From positions 3,038,001-3,102,000 of the forward strand of contig NZ_CP060398.1 in assembly GCF_015840915.1 (NCBI RefSeq): a stretch of 64,000 bases of DNA, given 5' to 3'. Made by a program: the position numbers and the translations under genes. The notes under the pieces are model-generated. The model was not told where the DNA came from and ran no database searches. It was given only the letters and a program-made list of their open reading frames with translations. Positions within the stretch are counted from its first letter, which is position 1, and every line of letters begins with the position of its first letter. Shown one piece after another: positions 18,241 to 27,381 of this stretch. The DNA is from Synechococcus sp. CBW1002 (lineage in GTDB: Bacteria > Cyanobacteriota > Cyanobacteriia > PCC-6307 > Cyanobiaceae).

Positions 18241-19059
18241 TCAGAACAACGCCGGTTGGCGGTGCTGAAGGCTCGGCATCTGAGCCCTGACCCGGCCTTC
18301 GTGATCCCGATCCACCGGTGCCACGGCCAGGCCGGGGGCCACGCCCGCGTCGGCCAGCACCGTGCCCCAGGGATCGATCACCAGCGCATGGCCATGGGTC
18401 TGACGCCGGTCGTAGTGAAGGCCGGTCTGGGCCGGGGCCACCACATAGGCGGTGTTTTCGATCGCCCGGGCCTGGAGCAGCACCTGCCAGTGATCCTTGC
18501 CGGTGAAGGCGGTGAAGGCCGCCGGGATCATCAGCAGTTCGGCTCCCGCCTGGGCCAGGTGGCGATAGAGCTCCGGAAAGCGCACGTCGTAGCAGATCGA
18601 CAGACCGATCCTGCAGAGGCCGGGCACATCCACCACGGGGGGCAGCTGCTGGCCGGGCTGCACCGTGGCCGACTCGCGGTAGGTGATGCCGTCCGGCAGG
18701 TCGACATCGAACAGATGGATCTTGTCGTAACGTGCCAGAAGCTGTCCTTCCTTGCCCACCAGCTCGGCCCGGTTGAAGGTGTGACCAGGACCGGCCGGCA
18801 CGGGAAAACCGCCACCGAGCAGGGTCACCTGGTAGCGGCGCGCCATGGTGACCAGGAAGCGGCTGCAGCGCTCGGCCAGGTCGGCGGCCAGGTCGATCCG
18901 GGTGCTGTCTTCTCCCATGAAGGCGAAGTTCTCGGGCAGCCCCACCAGCTCAGCGCCACGGCGGGCCGCCAGTTCGATCTGCTCCTCGGCAGCCGCGAGA
19001 TTGGCGTCAGGATCCGGAGTGCTGGTGAGTTGCAGTGCTGCCGCCAGAAAACTGCTCAC
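18241..19059 (-). CDS. carbon-nitrogen hydrolase (Nit1 / deaminated-glutathione amidase-like)
   Basis: A 272-residue nitrilase-superfamily amidase. The catalytic Glu-Lys-Cys triad is complete: Glu in LVGLPENFAFMG, Lys in RYDKIHLFDVDL, Cys in LSICYDVRFPELYR. The KIHLFDVD and GITYRES signatures place it near the Nit1/NitA clade, which removes the amide of deaminated glutathione as metabolite repair; this is an inference from similarity. It heads, or follows comB in, the minus-strand group leading to amiC, murI and sds. Confidence 0.87.
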   Translation of the reverse strand: MSSFLAAALQLTSTPDPDANLAAAEEQIELAARRGAELVGLPENFAFMGEDSTRIDLAADLAERCSRFLVTMARRYQVTLLGGGFPVPAGPGHTFNRAELVGKEGQLLARYDKIHLFDVDLPDGITYRESATVQPGQQLPPVVDVPGLCRIGLSICYDVRFPELYRHLAQAGAELLMIPAAFTAFTGKDHWQVLLQARAIENTAYVVAPAQTGLHYDRRQTHGHALVIDPWGTVLADAGVAPGLAVAPVDRDHEGRVRAQMPSLQHRQPALF

Positions 19060-19144
19060 CCGTCATCCCGTCACGACCGGCGAACTGTAAGGGACATGCC
19101 CAGCCCCTTCCAGCCCGCCGCTCTCTCCACCGAAAAGGGCCGGT

Positions 19145-19915
19145 TCAGCTGGCTTCCAGCACCCCTGGAGCGCTCTGCCGCGGCACGATCGTCAGGGTGT
19201 CCACGGCGGCGCAGCAGGCGAAGTCTTCGTCGTGGTTGCCAAGCCCGATCAGCCGCTGGCCGTGGCTGGCGGCACGCAGGCAGGTTTCGGTGTCGTGGCG
19301 CCACTGCTGCCAGAGGGCCAGAGCGGCGAGCATTTCGTCATTGCCGCAGCGCACGCCAACGTGGGGGGCCACCGCCATCTCCATGGCGGCCGAGGCCACC
19401 GCGCCGGCCGCGAGGCTGTCTTCCAGGGAGTAATCCCCCTCCCAACCGCTGCCCACGATCCAGACCCGCTCAGCGCCGGTCTCCACCAGTCGCCGGGCCA
19501 CGGCGCTGCGGTTGGGCAGGCAGGCCGTGAGCAGCTGGGGCACCGCCTGCACCGCCGCCAGGGAGCGGGTGCCGTTGGTGGTGCTCATGAAGATGCGTTT
19601 GCCGGCCACCAGCTTCGGCACCACGGCCAGGGGCGAATTGCCCAGGTCGTAGCCCTCCACCCGCTTGCCGCCGCGCTCGCCGGCCTTGAGGCGATGTTCG
19701 GCGGGCCAGGCGGCGGCGGCGGTGTTCAGTTCCGTCAGGTCGGCGAAGGCCTGGATCGCTTCGGCGCCGTTCTTCAGGGACCAGGCGATCGTGGTGGTGG
19801 CTCGCAGCACATCGATCACCACCGCGGCATCCGGGCCGCCTTCCGCCACGGACGTCACCGGGGGGACGCATTCGGAGGTATGGAAATAGGACAGGAGCAC
19901 GGCCGCGGTCGCCAC
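19145..19915 (-). CDS. comB: 2-phosphosulfolactate phosphatase family protein (ComB-like)
   Basis: A 256-residue ComB-family protein. Diagnostic segments are [20 protein letters not shown] near the N-terminus, [11 protein letters not shown] in the middle and [17 protein letters not shown]. In archaea ComB is a magnesium phosphatase of coenzyme M synthesis; cyanobacteria do not make coenzyme M, so the role here may be sulfolactate or another sulfonate. The start is GTG 19915. It is divergent from ubiD, whose ATG is only 37 bases away. Confidence 0.88.
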   Translation of the reverse strand: MATAAVLLSYFHTSECVPPVTSVAEGGPDAAVVIDVLRATTTIAWSLKNGAEAIQAFADLTELNTAAAAWPAEHRLKAGERGGKRVEGYDLGNSPLAVVPKLVAGKRIFMSTTNGTRSLAAVQAVPQLLTACLPNRSAVARRLVETGAERVWIVGSGWEGDYSLEDSLAAGAVASAAMEMAVAPHVGVRCGNDEMLAALALWQQWRHDTETCLRAASHGQRLIGLGNHDEDFACCAAVDTLTIVPRQSAPGVLEAS

Positions 19916-19952
19916 AGGGGTGCGTCACAGTAGGCACCGCAAGGGATTGGTG

Positions 19953-21566
19953 ATGGTGCGGAGCATCGGCGTTCAGGCTGGCGGGCCTACGGTGGACGCG
20001 GGTTCATTCCGGGGTTTCAACGGCGCCTCCCGCCGTGATCTGCGCGGGTATCTCACCCTGCTGGAGCAGCGCGGTCAGCTGCGCCGCATCACCGCCCCGG
20101 TGGATCCCGATCTGGAGCTGGCGGCCATCGCCGATCGGGTGCTGAGCGCTGGCGGGCCGGCGCTGCTGTTCGAGAACGTGATCGGCAGCACGATGCCGGT
20201 GGCCGTGAACCTGCTCGGCACCCAGGAGCGGGTGTTGTGGAGCATGGGCATGGAGCGACCCGAGGAGCTCGAGGCTCTCGGCGAGCGGCTGGCCCTGCTG
20301 CAACAGCCTCGCCCCCCCAAGGGGCTGCAGGAAGCAGCCAGGTTCGGCGGCCTGCTCTGGGATCTGGTCAAGGCCCGCCCCGATCTCGACCTCACCCCCC
20401 CCTGCCACCAGCAGGTGTTCAAGGGGGACCAGGTGAATCTCGATGCCCTGCCCCTGTTGCGGCCCTGGCCGGGCGATGCCGGCGGCATCATCACCCTGGG
20501 TCTGGTGATCACCAAGGACCCGGAAACGGGGACCCCCAACGTGGGCGTCTACCGCCTGCAGCGTCAGTCGATCAACACGATGACGGTGCATTGGCTGAGT
20601 GTGCGGGGCGGCGCTCGCCACCTGCGCAAGGCGGCGGCGCTGGGCAAGCCGCTGGAGATCGCGATCGCCATCGGGGTGCACCCCTTGCTGGTGATGGCGG
20701 CGGCGACGCCGATCCCGGTGCAGTTGAGCGAGTGGTTGTTTGCCGGCCTCTACGCCGGTGAGGGCGTGCGATTGGCCAAGTGCAAGACGGTGAATCTGGA
20801 AGTTCCCAGCCACAGTGAGCTGGTGCTGGAGGGCACGATCACTCCCGGCGAGGAGCTGGCCGATGGCCCGTTCGGCGACCACATGGGCTTCTACGGCGGT
20901 GTCGAGGCCTCACCGCTGGTGCGGTTTCAGTGCGTCACCCAGCGGCGCGACCCGATCTACTTCACCACCTTCAGCGGCCGGCCCCCCAAGGAGGACGCGA
21001 TGCTGGCCATCGCCCTCAACCGCATCTACACCCCGATCCTGCGGCAGCAGATCCCGGAGATCGTCGATTTCTTCCTGCCGATGGAGGGCCTCAGCTACAA
21101 GCTGGCCGTGATCGCCATCGACAAGGCCTATCCCGGCCAGGCCAGGCGTGCCGCCATGGCCTTCTGGAGTGCTCTGCCGCAGTTCACTTACACGAAGTTC
21201 GTGGTGGTGGTGGATCAGAGCATCAACATCCGCGATCCCCGCCAGGTGATCTGGGCGATCAGTGCCCAGGTGGATCCCCAGCGGGATCTGTTCGTGCTGG
21301 AGAACACCCCGTTCGACAGCCTTGATTTCGCCAGCGAGCGGCTGGGTCTGGGTGGCCGCCTGGCGATTGATGCCACCACCAAGATCGGCCCCGAGAAGCG
21401 CCATCCCTGGGGTGAACCACTCCGCCGGCCTGCCGAGCTGGAGGCCCGCCTCGATGCCCGCTGGCAGGAGCTGGGGCTGGCGGACGTGGGCCAGAACCAG
21501 CCCGATCCGGCCCTGTTCGGGTACACCCTCGAGCACGTGCTGGAGCGGCTGGCCAACCTGCGATGA
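19953..21566 (+). CDS. ubiD: UbiD family decarboxylase (plastoquinone biosynthesis)
   Basis: A 537-residue UbiD, matching the cyanobacterial form. Family signatures include DLRGYLTLLEQRGQLRRIT, the prenylated-FMN region TLGLVITKDPETGTPNVGVYR, and LADGPFGDHMGFYGG. These enzymes use prenylated FMN, made by a UbiX partner not present here. The cyanobacterial homologue decarboxylates the solanesylated hydroxybenzoate intermediate of plastoquinone (known for Synechocystis). ATG 19953 is preferred, with AAGGGA upstream; an in-frame start 11 codons earlier overlaps the comB promoter region. An Rrf2-type regulator follows after 19 bases. Confidence 0.92.
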   Translation: MVRSIGVQAGGPTVDAGSFRGFNGASRRDLRGYLTLLEQRGQLRRITAPVDPDLELAAIADRVLSAGGPALLFENVIGSTMPVAVNLLGTQERVLWSMGMERPEELEALGERLALLQQPRPPKGLQEAARFGGLLWDLVKARPDLDLTPPCHQQVFKGDQVNLDALPLLRPWPGDAGGIITLGLVITKDPETGTPNVGVYRLQRQSINTMTVHWLSVRGGARHLRKAAALGKPLEIAIAIGVHPLLVMAAATPIPVQLSEWLFAGLYAGEGVRLAKCKTVNLEVPSHSELVLEGTITPGEELADGPFGDHMGFYGGVEASPLVRFQCVTQRRDPIYFTTFSGRPPKEDAMLAIALNRIYTPILRQQIPEIVDFFLPMEGLSYKLAVIAIDKAYPGQARRAAMAFWSALPQFTYTKFVVVVDQSINIRDPRQVIWAISAQVDPQRDLFVLENTPFDSLDFASERLGLGGRLAIDATTKIGPEKRHPWGEPLRRPAELEARLDARWQELGLADVGQNQPDPALFGYTLEHVLERLANLR

Positions 21567-21585
21567 CGCCCCAGCGGCCAGAGCC

Positions 21586-22023
21586 ATGCTGAAGAAAGGT
21601 GGGCTCTACGCCCTCAAGGCCCTGTTGCAGCTGGCCCTGGCGCCGCAGGTCTGGCGATCCAGCACCGACCTGGCGACTGCTCTGGAGCTGCCCGCGCCGA
21701 TGCTGGAGCAGCAGCTCCTGGGGCTGCGCCGCGCCGGGCTGCTCGAATCCCGCCGGGGTCGCCGCGGCGGTTTCCGTCTGGCTCTGCCAACAGAGGAAAT
21801 CCCCCTGGCGGCCATTCTGGCGGCGGTCTCCGCCGACCCCAGCGAAGACCCCGCCTCCCTGGAGCTGCCCAAGGCCAGCGATCGGGTCGCGGCGGCCCTG
21901 GAGCAGCGCCTGCGCCGCGCCATGGAGCGGGAGCTGGGCCGCCTCACTCTGGCTGAACTGCTGTTCGATCTGCGCAGTGCCGAGGCTTCGATCGGGGAGG
22001 AGCAGGGCCTGCTGCTGGGTTGA
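21586..22023 (+). CDS. Rrf2-type transcriptional regulator without cysteines
   Basis: A 145-residue protein. The N-terminal winged helix fits Rrf2: YALKALLQLALAPQVWRSST, then QQLLGLRRAGLLESRRGRRGGFRLALP with the basic wing. Fe-S Rrf2 proteins (IscR, NsrR) bind the cluster with three cysteines in the second half; this protein has no cysteine at all, so it cannot bind a cluster that way and may sense something else or act constitutively. A long charged C-terminal helix (about 95-145) probably dimerises. It is just downstream of ubiD and probably cotranscribed. Confidence 0.78.
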   Translation: MLKKGGLYALKALLQLALAPQVWRSSTDLATALELPAPMLEQQLLGLRRAGLLESRRGRRGGFRLALPTEEIPLAAILAAVSADPSEDPASLELPKASDRVAAALEQRLRRAMERELGRLTLAELLFDLRSAEASIGEEQGLLLG

Positions 22024-22054
22024 TCGGCTGATCTGACCCGTTGGGCTGATCGGC

Positions 22055-22198
22055 GTGGTGGGGGCGTTCGGCGTCGCCTTTGCCCTGGAGCAGGGGCAGA
22101 TCGTGGCGGCGATGCTGCTGTCGGCCCTGCTGGTGGCCCTGATCCTGGCTGCAGCGGCCCTGCTCGCCCGGTGCCCTGGCAAGCCCAACCCCGGCTGA
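22055..22198 (+). CDS. possible 47-residue hydrophobic small protein
   Basis: A short frame starting with tandem GTG codons (22055 or 22058) and ending at TGA 22196-22198. The product is almost entirely two hydrophobic stretches ([16 protein letters not shown] and [20 protein letters not shown]) with a basic tail [10 protein letters not shown], compatible with a small membrane protein of one or two helices. It starts 31 bases after the Rrf2 gene and precedes aroA. The codon pattern looks coding, but no family is recognised. Confidence 0.4.
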   Translation: MVGAFGVAFALEQGQIVAAMLLSALLVALILAAAALLARCPGKPNPG

Positions 22199-22263
22199 GC
22201 CCTCCCAGCGGAAGCCCGCAGCGGGCTCTCCATAGGATCAAGATCCCGCTCCGACCGGTTCCC

Positions 22264-23589
22264 TTGACCTCCGCCGCCGCGATTCCAGCCCCGCTGCACC
22301 TGCCGGCCGGAGGCTCCCTGCGGGGCACGGTGCGGGTGCCGGGCGACAAGTCGATCTCCCACCGGGCTCTGCTGTTCGGCGCCATCGCCGAGGGGGAGAC
22401 CCGCATTGAGGGGTTGCTGCCCGCCGAGGATCCGCTCAGCACCGCCGATTGCCTGCGGGCCATGGGGGTGGAGGTCTCGCCGATCGAGGCCGGCCAGCCG
22501 GTGCTGGTGCAGGGGGTGGGGCTGGATGGGCTTCAGGAACCGGGCGATGTGCTCGAGTGCGGCAATTCCGGCACCACGATGCGGCTGATGCTGGGGCTGC
22601 TGGCGGGTCGCTGCGGCCGCCACTTCGTACTCAGCGGCGATCGTTCCCTGCGGGGTCGGCCGATGCGGCGTGTCGGGGAACCCCTGGCCGGCATGGGTGC
22701 CCAGATCCATGGCCGCAAGGGTGGCAACTTTGCGCCGTTGGCGGTGCTGGGTCAGCCCTTACGCGGCACCACCATCTACACCCCGGTGGCCTCGGCCCAG
22801 GTGAAGAGCGCCATCCTGCTGGCGGCCCTCACCGCCGAGGGTCCCACCACCGTGATCGAACCGGCCCAGTCGCGCGACCACAGCGAACGGATGCTGCGGG
22901 CCTTCGGCGCCCACCTGGTGGTGGGTGGCTCCGCCGCCAACGACGTGACCGTGACCCCAGGCCCGGCTCTGCGGGGGCAGAGCGTGGTGGTGCCTGGCGA
23001 CATCAGCTCCGCGGCCTTCTGGCTGGTGGCTGCCGCCATCACCCCTGGAGCCGAGCTCACGGTCGAAAATGTGGGACTCAATCCCAGCCGCACCGGCATT
23101 CTTGAGGTGTTGCAGCAGATGGGTGCCGCCATCGAGGTGCGCCATGCCCGTGATGTGGCGGGCGAGCCGGTGGGGGATCTGCACGTCTGCCATGGGCCCC
23201 TGCAGGCGTTCGACATCGGCGGCGATCTGATTCCCCGTCTGGTGGATGAGATTCCGGTGCTGGCCGTCGCGGCCTGCTTTGCCGAGGGGGTCAGCCGCAT
23301 CCGCGATGCCGAAGAGCTGCGGGTCAAGGAGACTGACCGGCTGGCGGTGATGGCTCGCCAGCTCGGCGCCATGGGCGCTCGCCTGGAGGAGTTCGCCGAT
23401 GGCCTGGCGATCACGGGTCCCACCGTGCTGCGCGGCACCGGCGTGGACAGCGAGACCGACCACCGGGTGGCCATGAGCCTGGCGGTGGCGTCGTTGGTGG
23501 CAGAGGGTGCCACCAGCCTGGCGCGGCCCGAGGCGGCAGCCGTGTCCTATCCCGGCTTCTGGGACGATCTGGCTCGCCTGCGGGCCTGA
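22264..23589 (+). CDS. aroA: 3-phosphoshikimate 1-carboxyvinyltransferase (EPSP synthase)
   Basis: A 441-residue EPSP synthase joining shikimate-3-phosphate and PEP in aromatic amino acid synthesis. Motifs: [71 protein letters not shown] and [13 protein letters not shown]. The GNSGTTMRL and [10 protein letters not shown] forms resemble the Bacillus-like class II enzymes rather than the E. coli class. The start is inferred to be TTG at 22264, since no ATG or GTG precedes the conserved core at a sensible distance; an upstream ATG (22171) would add an unlikely Pro/Arg-rich lead. Confidence 0.93.
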   Translation: MTSAAAIPAPLHLPAGGSLRGTVRVPGDKSISHRALLFGAIAEGETRIEGLLPAEDPLSTADCLRAMGVEVSPIEAGQPVLVQGVGLDGLQEPGDVLECGNSGTTMRLMLGLLAGRCGRHFVLSGDRSLRGRPMRRVGEPLAGMGAQIHGRKGGNFAPLAVLGQPLRGTTIYTPVASAQVKSAILLAALTAEGPTTVIEPAQSRDHSERMLRAFGAHLVVGGSAANDVTVTPGPALRGQSVVVPGDISSAAFWLVAAAITPGAELTVENVGLNPSRTGILEVLQQMGAAIEVRHARDVAGEPVGDLHVCHGPLQAFDIGGDLIPRLVDEIPVLAVAACFAEGVSRIRDAEELRVKETDRLAVMARQLGAMGARLEEFADGLAITGPTVLRGTGVDSETDHRVAMSLAVASLVAEGATSLARPEAAAVSYPGFWDDLARLRA

Positions 23590-23594
23590 GGTCC

Positions 23595-24638
23595 GTGGCC
23601 GCCTCAGCCACGAACCGCTCGGCCGGCTCCCTGCACGGCCTTTCCAGCAGCGCTCTCCAGTCCCGTTGCACGGCCGACGGCAGCTTCAGCCTCTACAGCA
23701 CCGCCTTCCGTGAGGCGTTCCACAGCGCCGAGGGAGCCCTGGCCGAAGCCCTGGCCAAGTTCGTGGGGCCGGCCGATCTGAAGCGTTTCCCGGCCGGCCG
23801 GGAACTGCTGGTGGTCGAGTGCTGTGTGGGCACCGGCACCAACACTGCCGCCCTGATCGAGGCCGCCGCAGCTCAAGGCCTGCGGCTGCGCTGGTGGGGC
23901 CTGGAGCTGGATCCCGAACCGCTCGCCCTTGCCCTGGCCGACCCAGGCTTCCGCTCCCAGTGGCTGCCCTCCACCCTGGCAGTGCTGCAGACCCTTCACC
24001 GCCAAGTGGGTCAGGTTTTGGCCCCGCAGGATTCAGGTTGTCAGGGTTCGGGTCTTCTGGATCGGGCGGTTCTGGATCCTCCACCGCTGGATCCGGTGTT
24101 TCGCGGTTCGATGCTCTGGGGCGATGCGCGCCGCAGCCTGCCTCGCCTGGCCGTTGAGCTGGCCGGCCGCTGTGACCTGGTGCTGATGGATGCCTTCTCG
24201 CCAGCCCATTGCCCGCAGCTCTGGACGGAGGAGGTCTTAGTTGCGATGGCGAGCCTGTTGGCCCCCCAGGGGCGCTGGCTGAGTTACTGCTCGGCGGCGG
24301 CCGTGCGCCAGACCCTGCGTCGGGCTGGTCTTCAGTTGAGCACGATCCCCTCGCCCCCGAATCCGGCGATGCCTGGCGCGGGTTCTGGCCGCCGCCGCTG
24401 GAGTGGGGGCACGGCCGCCAGTCCAGAGCCGCTGCCCCCATCCGACAGGCTGCGGCCGCTCACGCCGATGGAGTGGGAGCACCTCACGACCAGCGCCGGT
24501 CACCCCTACCGCGATCCAAGTGGGTGCTCCACGGCGGCCGCGATCCATCAGCGTCGCCAGCTGGAGCAGGCCATGGCGGGCGCTGAACCCAGCAGTGCCT
24601 GGCGCCGTCGCTGGGGCCTGGAGGGTCACCGCCGGTAG
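23595..24638 (+). CDS. MnmC-like methyltransferase domain protein (DUF752)
   Basis: A 347-residue stand-alone protein resembling the methyltransferase half of MnmC, which makes mnm5s2U in tRNA anticodons. The signature TADGSFSLYSTAFREAFHS starts at about residue 26, the SAM-binding loop is VVECCVGTGTNTAAL, and the acceptor region is DLVLMDAFSPAHCPQLWTEE. The FAD oxidase half of bacterial MnmC is absent, as in other cyanobacteria. A Gly/Pro-rich insertion (about residues 145-175) comes from short CTGGATC-like DNA repeats near 24055-24100. It begins 5 bases after aroA and is likely cotranscribed with it. Confidence 0.82.
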   Translation: MAASATNRSAGSLHGLSSSALQSRCTADGSFSLYSTAFREAFHSAEGALAEALAKFVGPADLKRFPAGRELLVVECCVGTGTNTAALIEAAAAQGLRLRWWGLELDPEPLALALADPGFRSQWLPSTLAVLQTLHRQVGQVLAPQDSGCQGSGLLDRAVLDPPPLDPVFRGSMLWGDARRSLPRLAVELAGRCDLVLMDAFSPAHCPQLWTEEVLVAMASLLAPQGRWLSYCSAAAVRQTLRRAGLQLSTIPSPPNPAMPGAGSGRRRWSGGTAASPEPLPPSDRLRPLTPMEWEHLTTSAGHPYRDPSGCSTAAAIHQRRQLEQAMAGAEPSSAWRRRWGLEGHRR

Positions 24639-24665
24639 ATTCCGCCGCAGATGCCGCCTTCACTG

Positions 24666-26015
24666 ATGCTCGCCGTTGCCGTTCTGGCCGCCGGAAAGGG
24701 CACCCGCATGAAGAGCGACCGCCCCAAGGTGTTGCAGCCGCTGGCCGGCGCCACCCTGGTGGAGCGGGTGCTGCGCAGTTGCCGAACCCTGGAGCCTGAG
24801 CGGCAGCTGCTGATTGTTGGCCACCAGGCCGAGCGGGTTGAGCAGGAGCTGGGCCATCTGACCGGTCTGGAGTACGTGCTGCAGCAGCCGCAGAACGGCA
24901 CCGGCCACGCCGTTCAGCAGTTGCTCGAGCCTCTGGCCGGTTTCAGCGGCGAGCTGCTGGTGTTGAACGGCGATGTGCCGCTGCTACAGCCGGAGACCCT
25001 GGAGCAGCTGCTGGACCGCCATTGCCAGAGCGGCGCTGCCGTGACCCTGCTCACCGCCCGGCTCGACGATCCCACCGGATACGGCCGCGTCTTCGCCGAT
25101 GCCGAGGGGCAGGTGAGCGCCATCGTGGAGCATCGCGATTGCAACCCGGCCCAGCGAGACACCGACCTGATCAATGGCGGCATCTACTGCTTCGACTGGC
25201 CAAAACTGGCGGCGGTGCTGCCCCTGCTCACTTCAGACAACGACCAGGGGGAGCTCTATCTCACCGACACGGTGGCTCTGTTGCAGCCGGCCTTCCATCT
25301 GGAGGTGAGCGATCCCGATGAGATCAACGGCGTCAACGACCGCCTGCAGCTCAGCCAGTGTGAAGCCGTGCTCCAGGACAGGCTGCGGCGCCACTGGATG
25401 GCCGAGGGGGTCACCTTCGTGGATCCACCCAGTTGCACCCTCAGCGATGGCAGCCGTTTCGGCCGCGACGTGGTGGTGGAACCGCAATGCCATTTCCGGG
25501 GCAGCAGCGTGATCGGCGATGGCTGCCGCATCGGTCCAGGCTGCCTGATCGAAGACTCCGAACTCGGTTGTGGCGTGGAGGTGCTCCACTCGGTGGTGCG
25601 CGGCGCCGTTGTCGCCGATGGCTGCGCGATCGGGCCCTTCGCCCAGCTCCGGGCCGGCAGCAACCTGGCGGCTGGCTGCCGCGTCGGCAACTTCGTGGAG
25701 ATCAAGAACAGCGTGCTGGAGGCGGAGGTGAAGGTGAATCACCTCAGCTACATCGGCGATGCCGATCTCGGCTCCGGCGTGAATGTGGGTGCCGGCACGA
25801 TCACCGCCAACTACGACGGCCTCCGCAAGCACCGCACCGTGATCGGGGCCGGCAGCAAGACCGGGGCGAACTCGGTGCTGGTGGCCCCGATCAATCTCGG
25901 GGAACGGGTCACGGTGGGGGCCGGCTCCACCCTGACCAAGGACGTACCCAGCGGTGCCCTGGCAATCGGCCGGGCCCGCCAGCTGATCAAGGAGAACTGG
26001 CCCGGTCCGGCCTGA
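24666..26015 (+). CDS. glmU: bifunctional N-acetylglucosamine-1-phosphate uridyltransferase / glucosamine-1-phosphate acetyltransferase
   Basis: A 449-residue GlmU that makes UDP-GlcNAc for peptidoglycan and lipopolysaccharide. The N-terminal pyrophosphorylase domain shows [20 protein letters not shown] and [10 protein letters not shown]. The C-terminal left-handed beta-helix (from about residue 245) has hexapeptide repeats and the acetyltransferase segment [23 protein letters not shown] 24666 gives the usual N-terminus [15 protein letters not shown] 24651 would add five residues. A ClC-type channel gene follows 16 bases later. Confidence 0.95.
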   Translation: MLAVAVLAAGKGTRMKSDRPKVLQPLAGATLVERVLRSCRTLEPERQLLIVGHQAERVEQELGHLTGLEYVLQQPQNGTGHAVQQLLEPLAGFSGELLVLNGDVPLLQPETLEQLLDRHCQSGAAVTLLTARLDDPTGYGRVFADAEGQVSAIVEHRDCNPAQRDTDLINGGIYCFDWPKLAAVLPLLTSDNDQGELYLTDTVALLQPAFHLEVSDPDEINGVNDRLQLSQCEAVLQDRLRRHWMAEGVTFVDPPSCTLSDGSRFGRDVVVEPQCHFRGSSVIGDGCRIGPGCLIEDSELGCGVEVLHSVVRGAVVADGCAIGPFAQLRAGSNLAAGCRVGNFVEIKNSVLEAEVKVNHLSYIGDADLGSGVNVGAGTITANYDGLRKHRTVIGAGSKTGANSVLVAPINLGERVTVGAGSTLTKDVPSGALAIGRARQLIKENWPGPA

Positions 26016-26031
26016 TCGCCAGGGGTTCACC

Positions 26032-27354
26032 ATGTTGCTCTCCCTGCCCCTGCTGCTCTCGTTGCTGCTCTCCGCCGTGGTGATCACCGCGGCGGAGCAG
26101 CCCTATCAATGGCTGTCGGCGCAGGGATTCCGTCTGCAGCGGCTGTGGCCCCTGGGCGGGTCCGAGGCCCTGCCGTTCTGGCTGCCGCTGATCACCCTGG
26201 CGGGAACGCTGCTGTTCGTGCGGCTGGCCTGGGGTCCGCTGGCAAGGGGCCGAGGTGGGGGCCTCACGGGGTTGCTGCTGCTGCAGCGCTCGGCCCCTGA
26301 GGCGTCCGACGGCAGCTACTCCCGCGACGAAGGTGCGTATCTGGCCAGCCTGGATTGGCGGGTTCAGCTCGCACGGCTGCCGCTCCTGGCCCTCACCCAT
26401 CTGGCTGGGTTGTCGGTGGGGACGGAATCCCCGTCTGCCGCCCTGGGCGCCTCCTGCCTCTTGGGCCTGCGCCGCTGGCTCACCCCACTTCGCCTGCTGC
26501 CCACCTCATTGCTGGTGGCGATCGGAGGAGCGGCCGGTCTTGGCACCGCGTTCCGCTCCCCCTTGCTGGGGGTGGCCTATGGCCTCGAGGAGCTGAGCGC
26601 CGTCAAGGGTTTTCCGCTGGTTTTCCCGACCCTGTTGCTGGCGGGTCTCGGCACGGTGCTGTCCGAGGCCTTCGGCTCCGCCTCAGAGGCTCAGCCGGCC
26701 CGGCTGGCGGCGCTGGCCCAGCTGCCCCTGGGGCGGCTTCTGCCTCCTGCCCTCTGGCCCACCCTGCTGCTCACCACGCTGGTGATGGGTCTGCTCGGGG
26801 TGCTGTTCGTGCGCTTGCTGATTCCCTGCAGCGCCTGGGTGGCCGGCCTGCTGCGCAGCCACCCCTGGCGGGCGGCCCTGGCGCTGGCCACGGCCTTTGC
26901 CCTGCTGGCCCTCGCCAGCAGTGGTCTCAGCCTCAACGATGGCTCCCTGTCCCTCGGCCCGGGCCTGGCTGGTGACTCGTCCTCGCCGGTCTGGGCTGGC
27001 TTGCCCCGTCTGCTGGGTCCGTTGCTCAGCATTTCCGTGGGGGCACCGGGTGGCCTGATGCACGACACCATGAGCCTCGGTGCGGTGCTGATCGCCCCCT
27101 GGATCCAGGCCCTGCCAGCCGATCAGCAGGCGGCGGTGGCGGCGGTGGCGGCGGCGGCGCTGTTCAGCGGGGCCTGCCGCACCCCGTTGTTCTGTGGGGT
27201 GTTTGTGTTCACCCTGCAGGGTGATGCCCAGCTGTTGCCCTGGCTGCTGGTGGCCTCAGCCCTGGCAGCGGCGATCGGCGAGCGCTGGGGCGGCTCCACC
27301 TGGAACACCTGCCAGATGGATCGGCTGCTCGCCTCTCGTCGTCAGCCGGGTTGA
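26032..27354 (+). CDS. diverged ClC-family chloride channel / transporter
   Basis: A 440-residue protein with about ten hydrophobic helices arranged as in ClC channels. Filter regions are recognisable but diverged: GTESPSAALGA stands for the usual GREGP block and keeps the gating glutamate; GTAFRSPLLGVAYGLEEL stands for GxFxxPxxGxxFxxE; SVGAPGGLMHDTMSLGA is the third conserved loop. It probably moves chloride or another small anion across the inner membrane, perhaps with proton exchange. There is no CBS domain. It is convergent with murF. Confidence 0.78.
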   Translation: MLLSLPLLLSLLLSAVVITAAEQPYQWLSAQGFRLQRLWPLGGSEALPFWLPLITLAGTLLFVRLAWGPLARGRGGGLTGLLLLQRSAPEASDGSYSRDEGAYLASLDWRVQLARLPLLALTHLAGLSVGTESPSAALGASCLLGLRRWLTPLRLLPTSLLVAIGGAAGLGTAFRSPLLGVAYGLEELSAVKGFPLVFPTLLLAGLGTVLSEAFGSASEAQPARLAALAQLPLGRLLPPALWPTLLLTTLVMGLLGVLFVRLLIPCSAWVAGLLRSHPWRAALALATAFALLALASSGLSLNDGSLSLGPGLAGDSSSPVWAGLPRLLGPLLSISVGAPGGLMHDTMSLGAVLIAPWIQALPADQQAAVAAVAAAALFSGACRTPLFCGVFVFTLQGDAQLLPWLLVASALAAAIGERWGGSTWNTCQMDRLLASRRQPG

Positions 27355-27381
27355 GCGCTCACAACGGGCTGAAGGCTTCGA

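Noticed and set aside
22171-22263. ATG at 22171 as the aroA start
   Set aside because: It would add a 31-residue Pro/Arg-rich lead overlapping the small hydrophobic ORF; the TTG at 22264 gives the family's normal N-terminal length.
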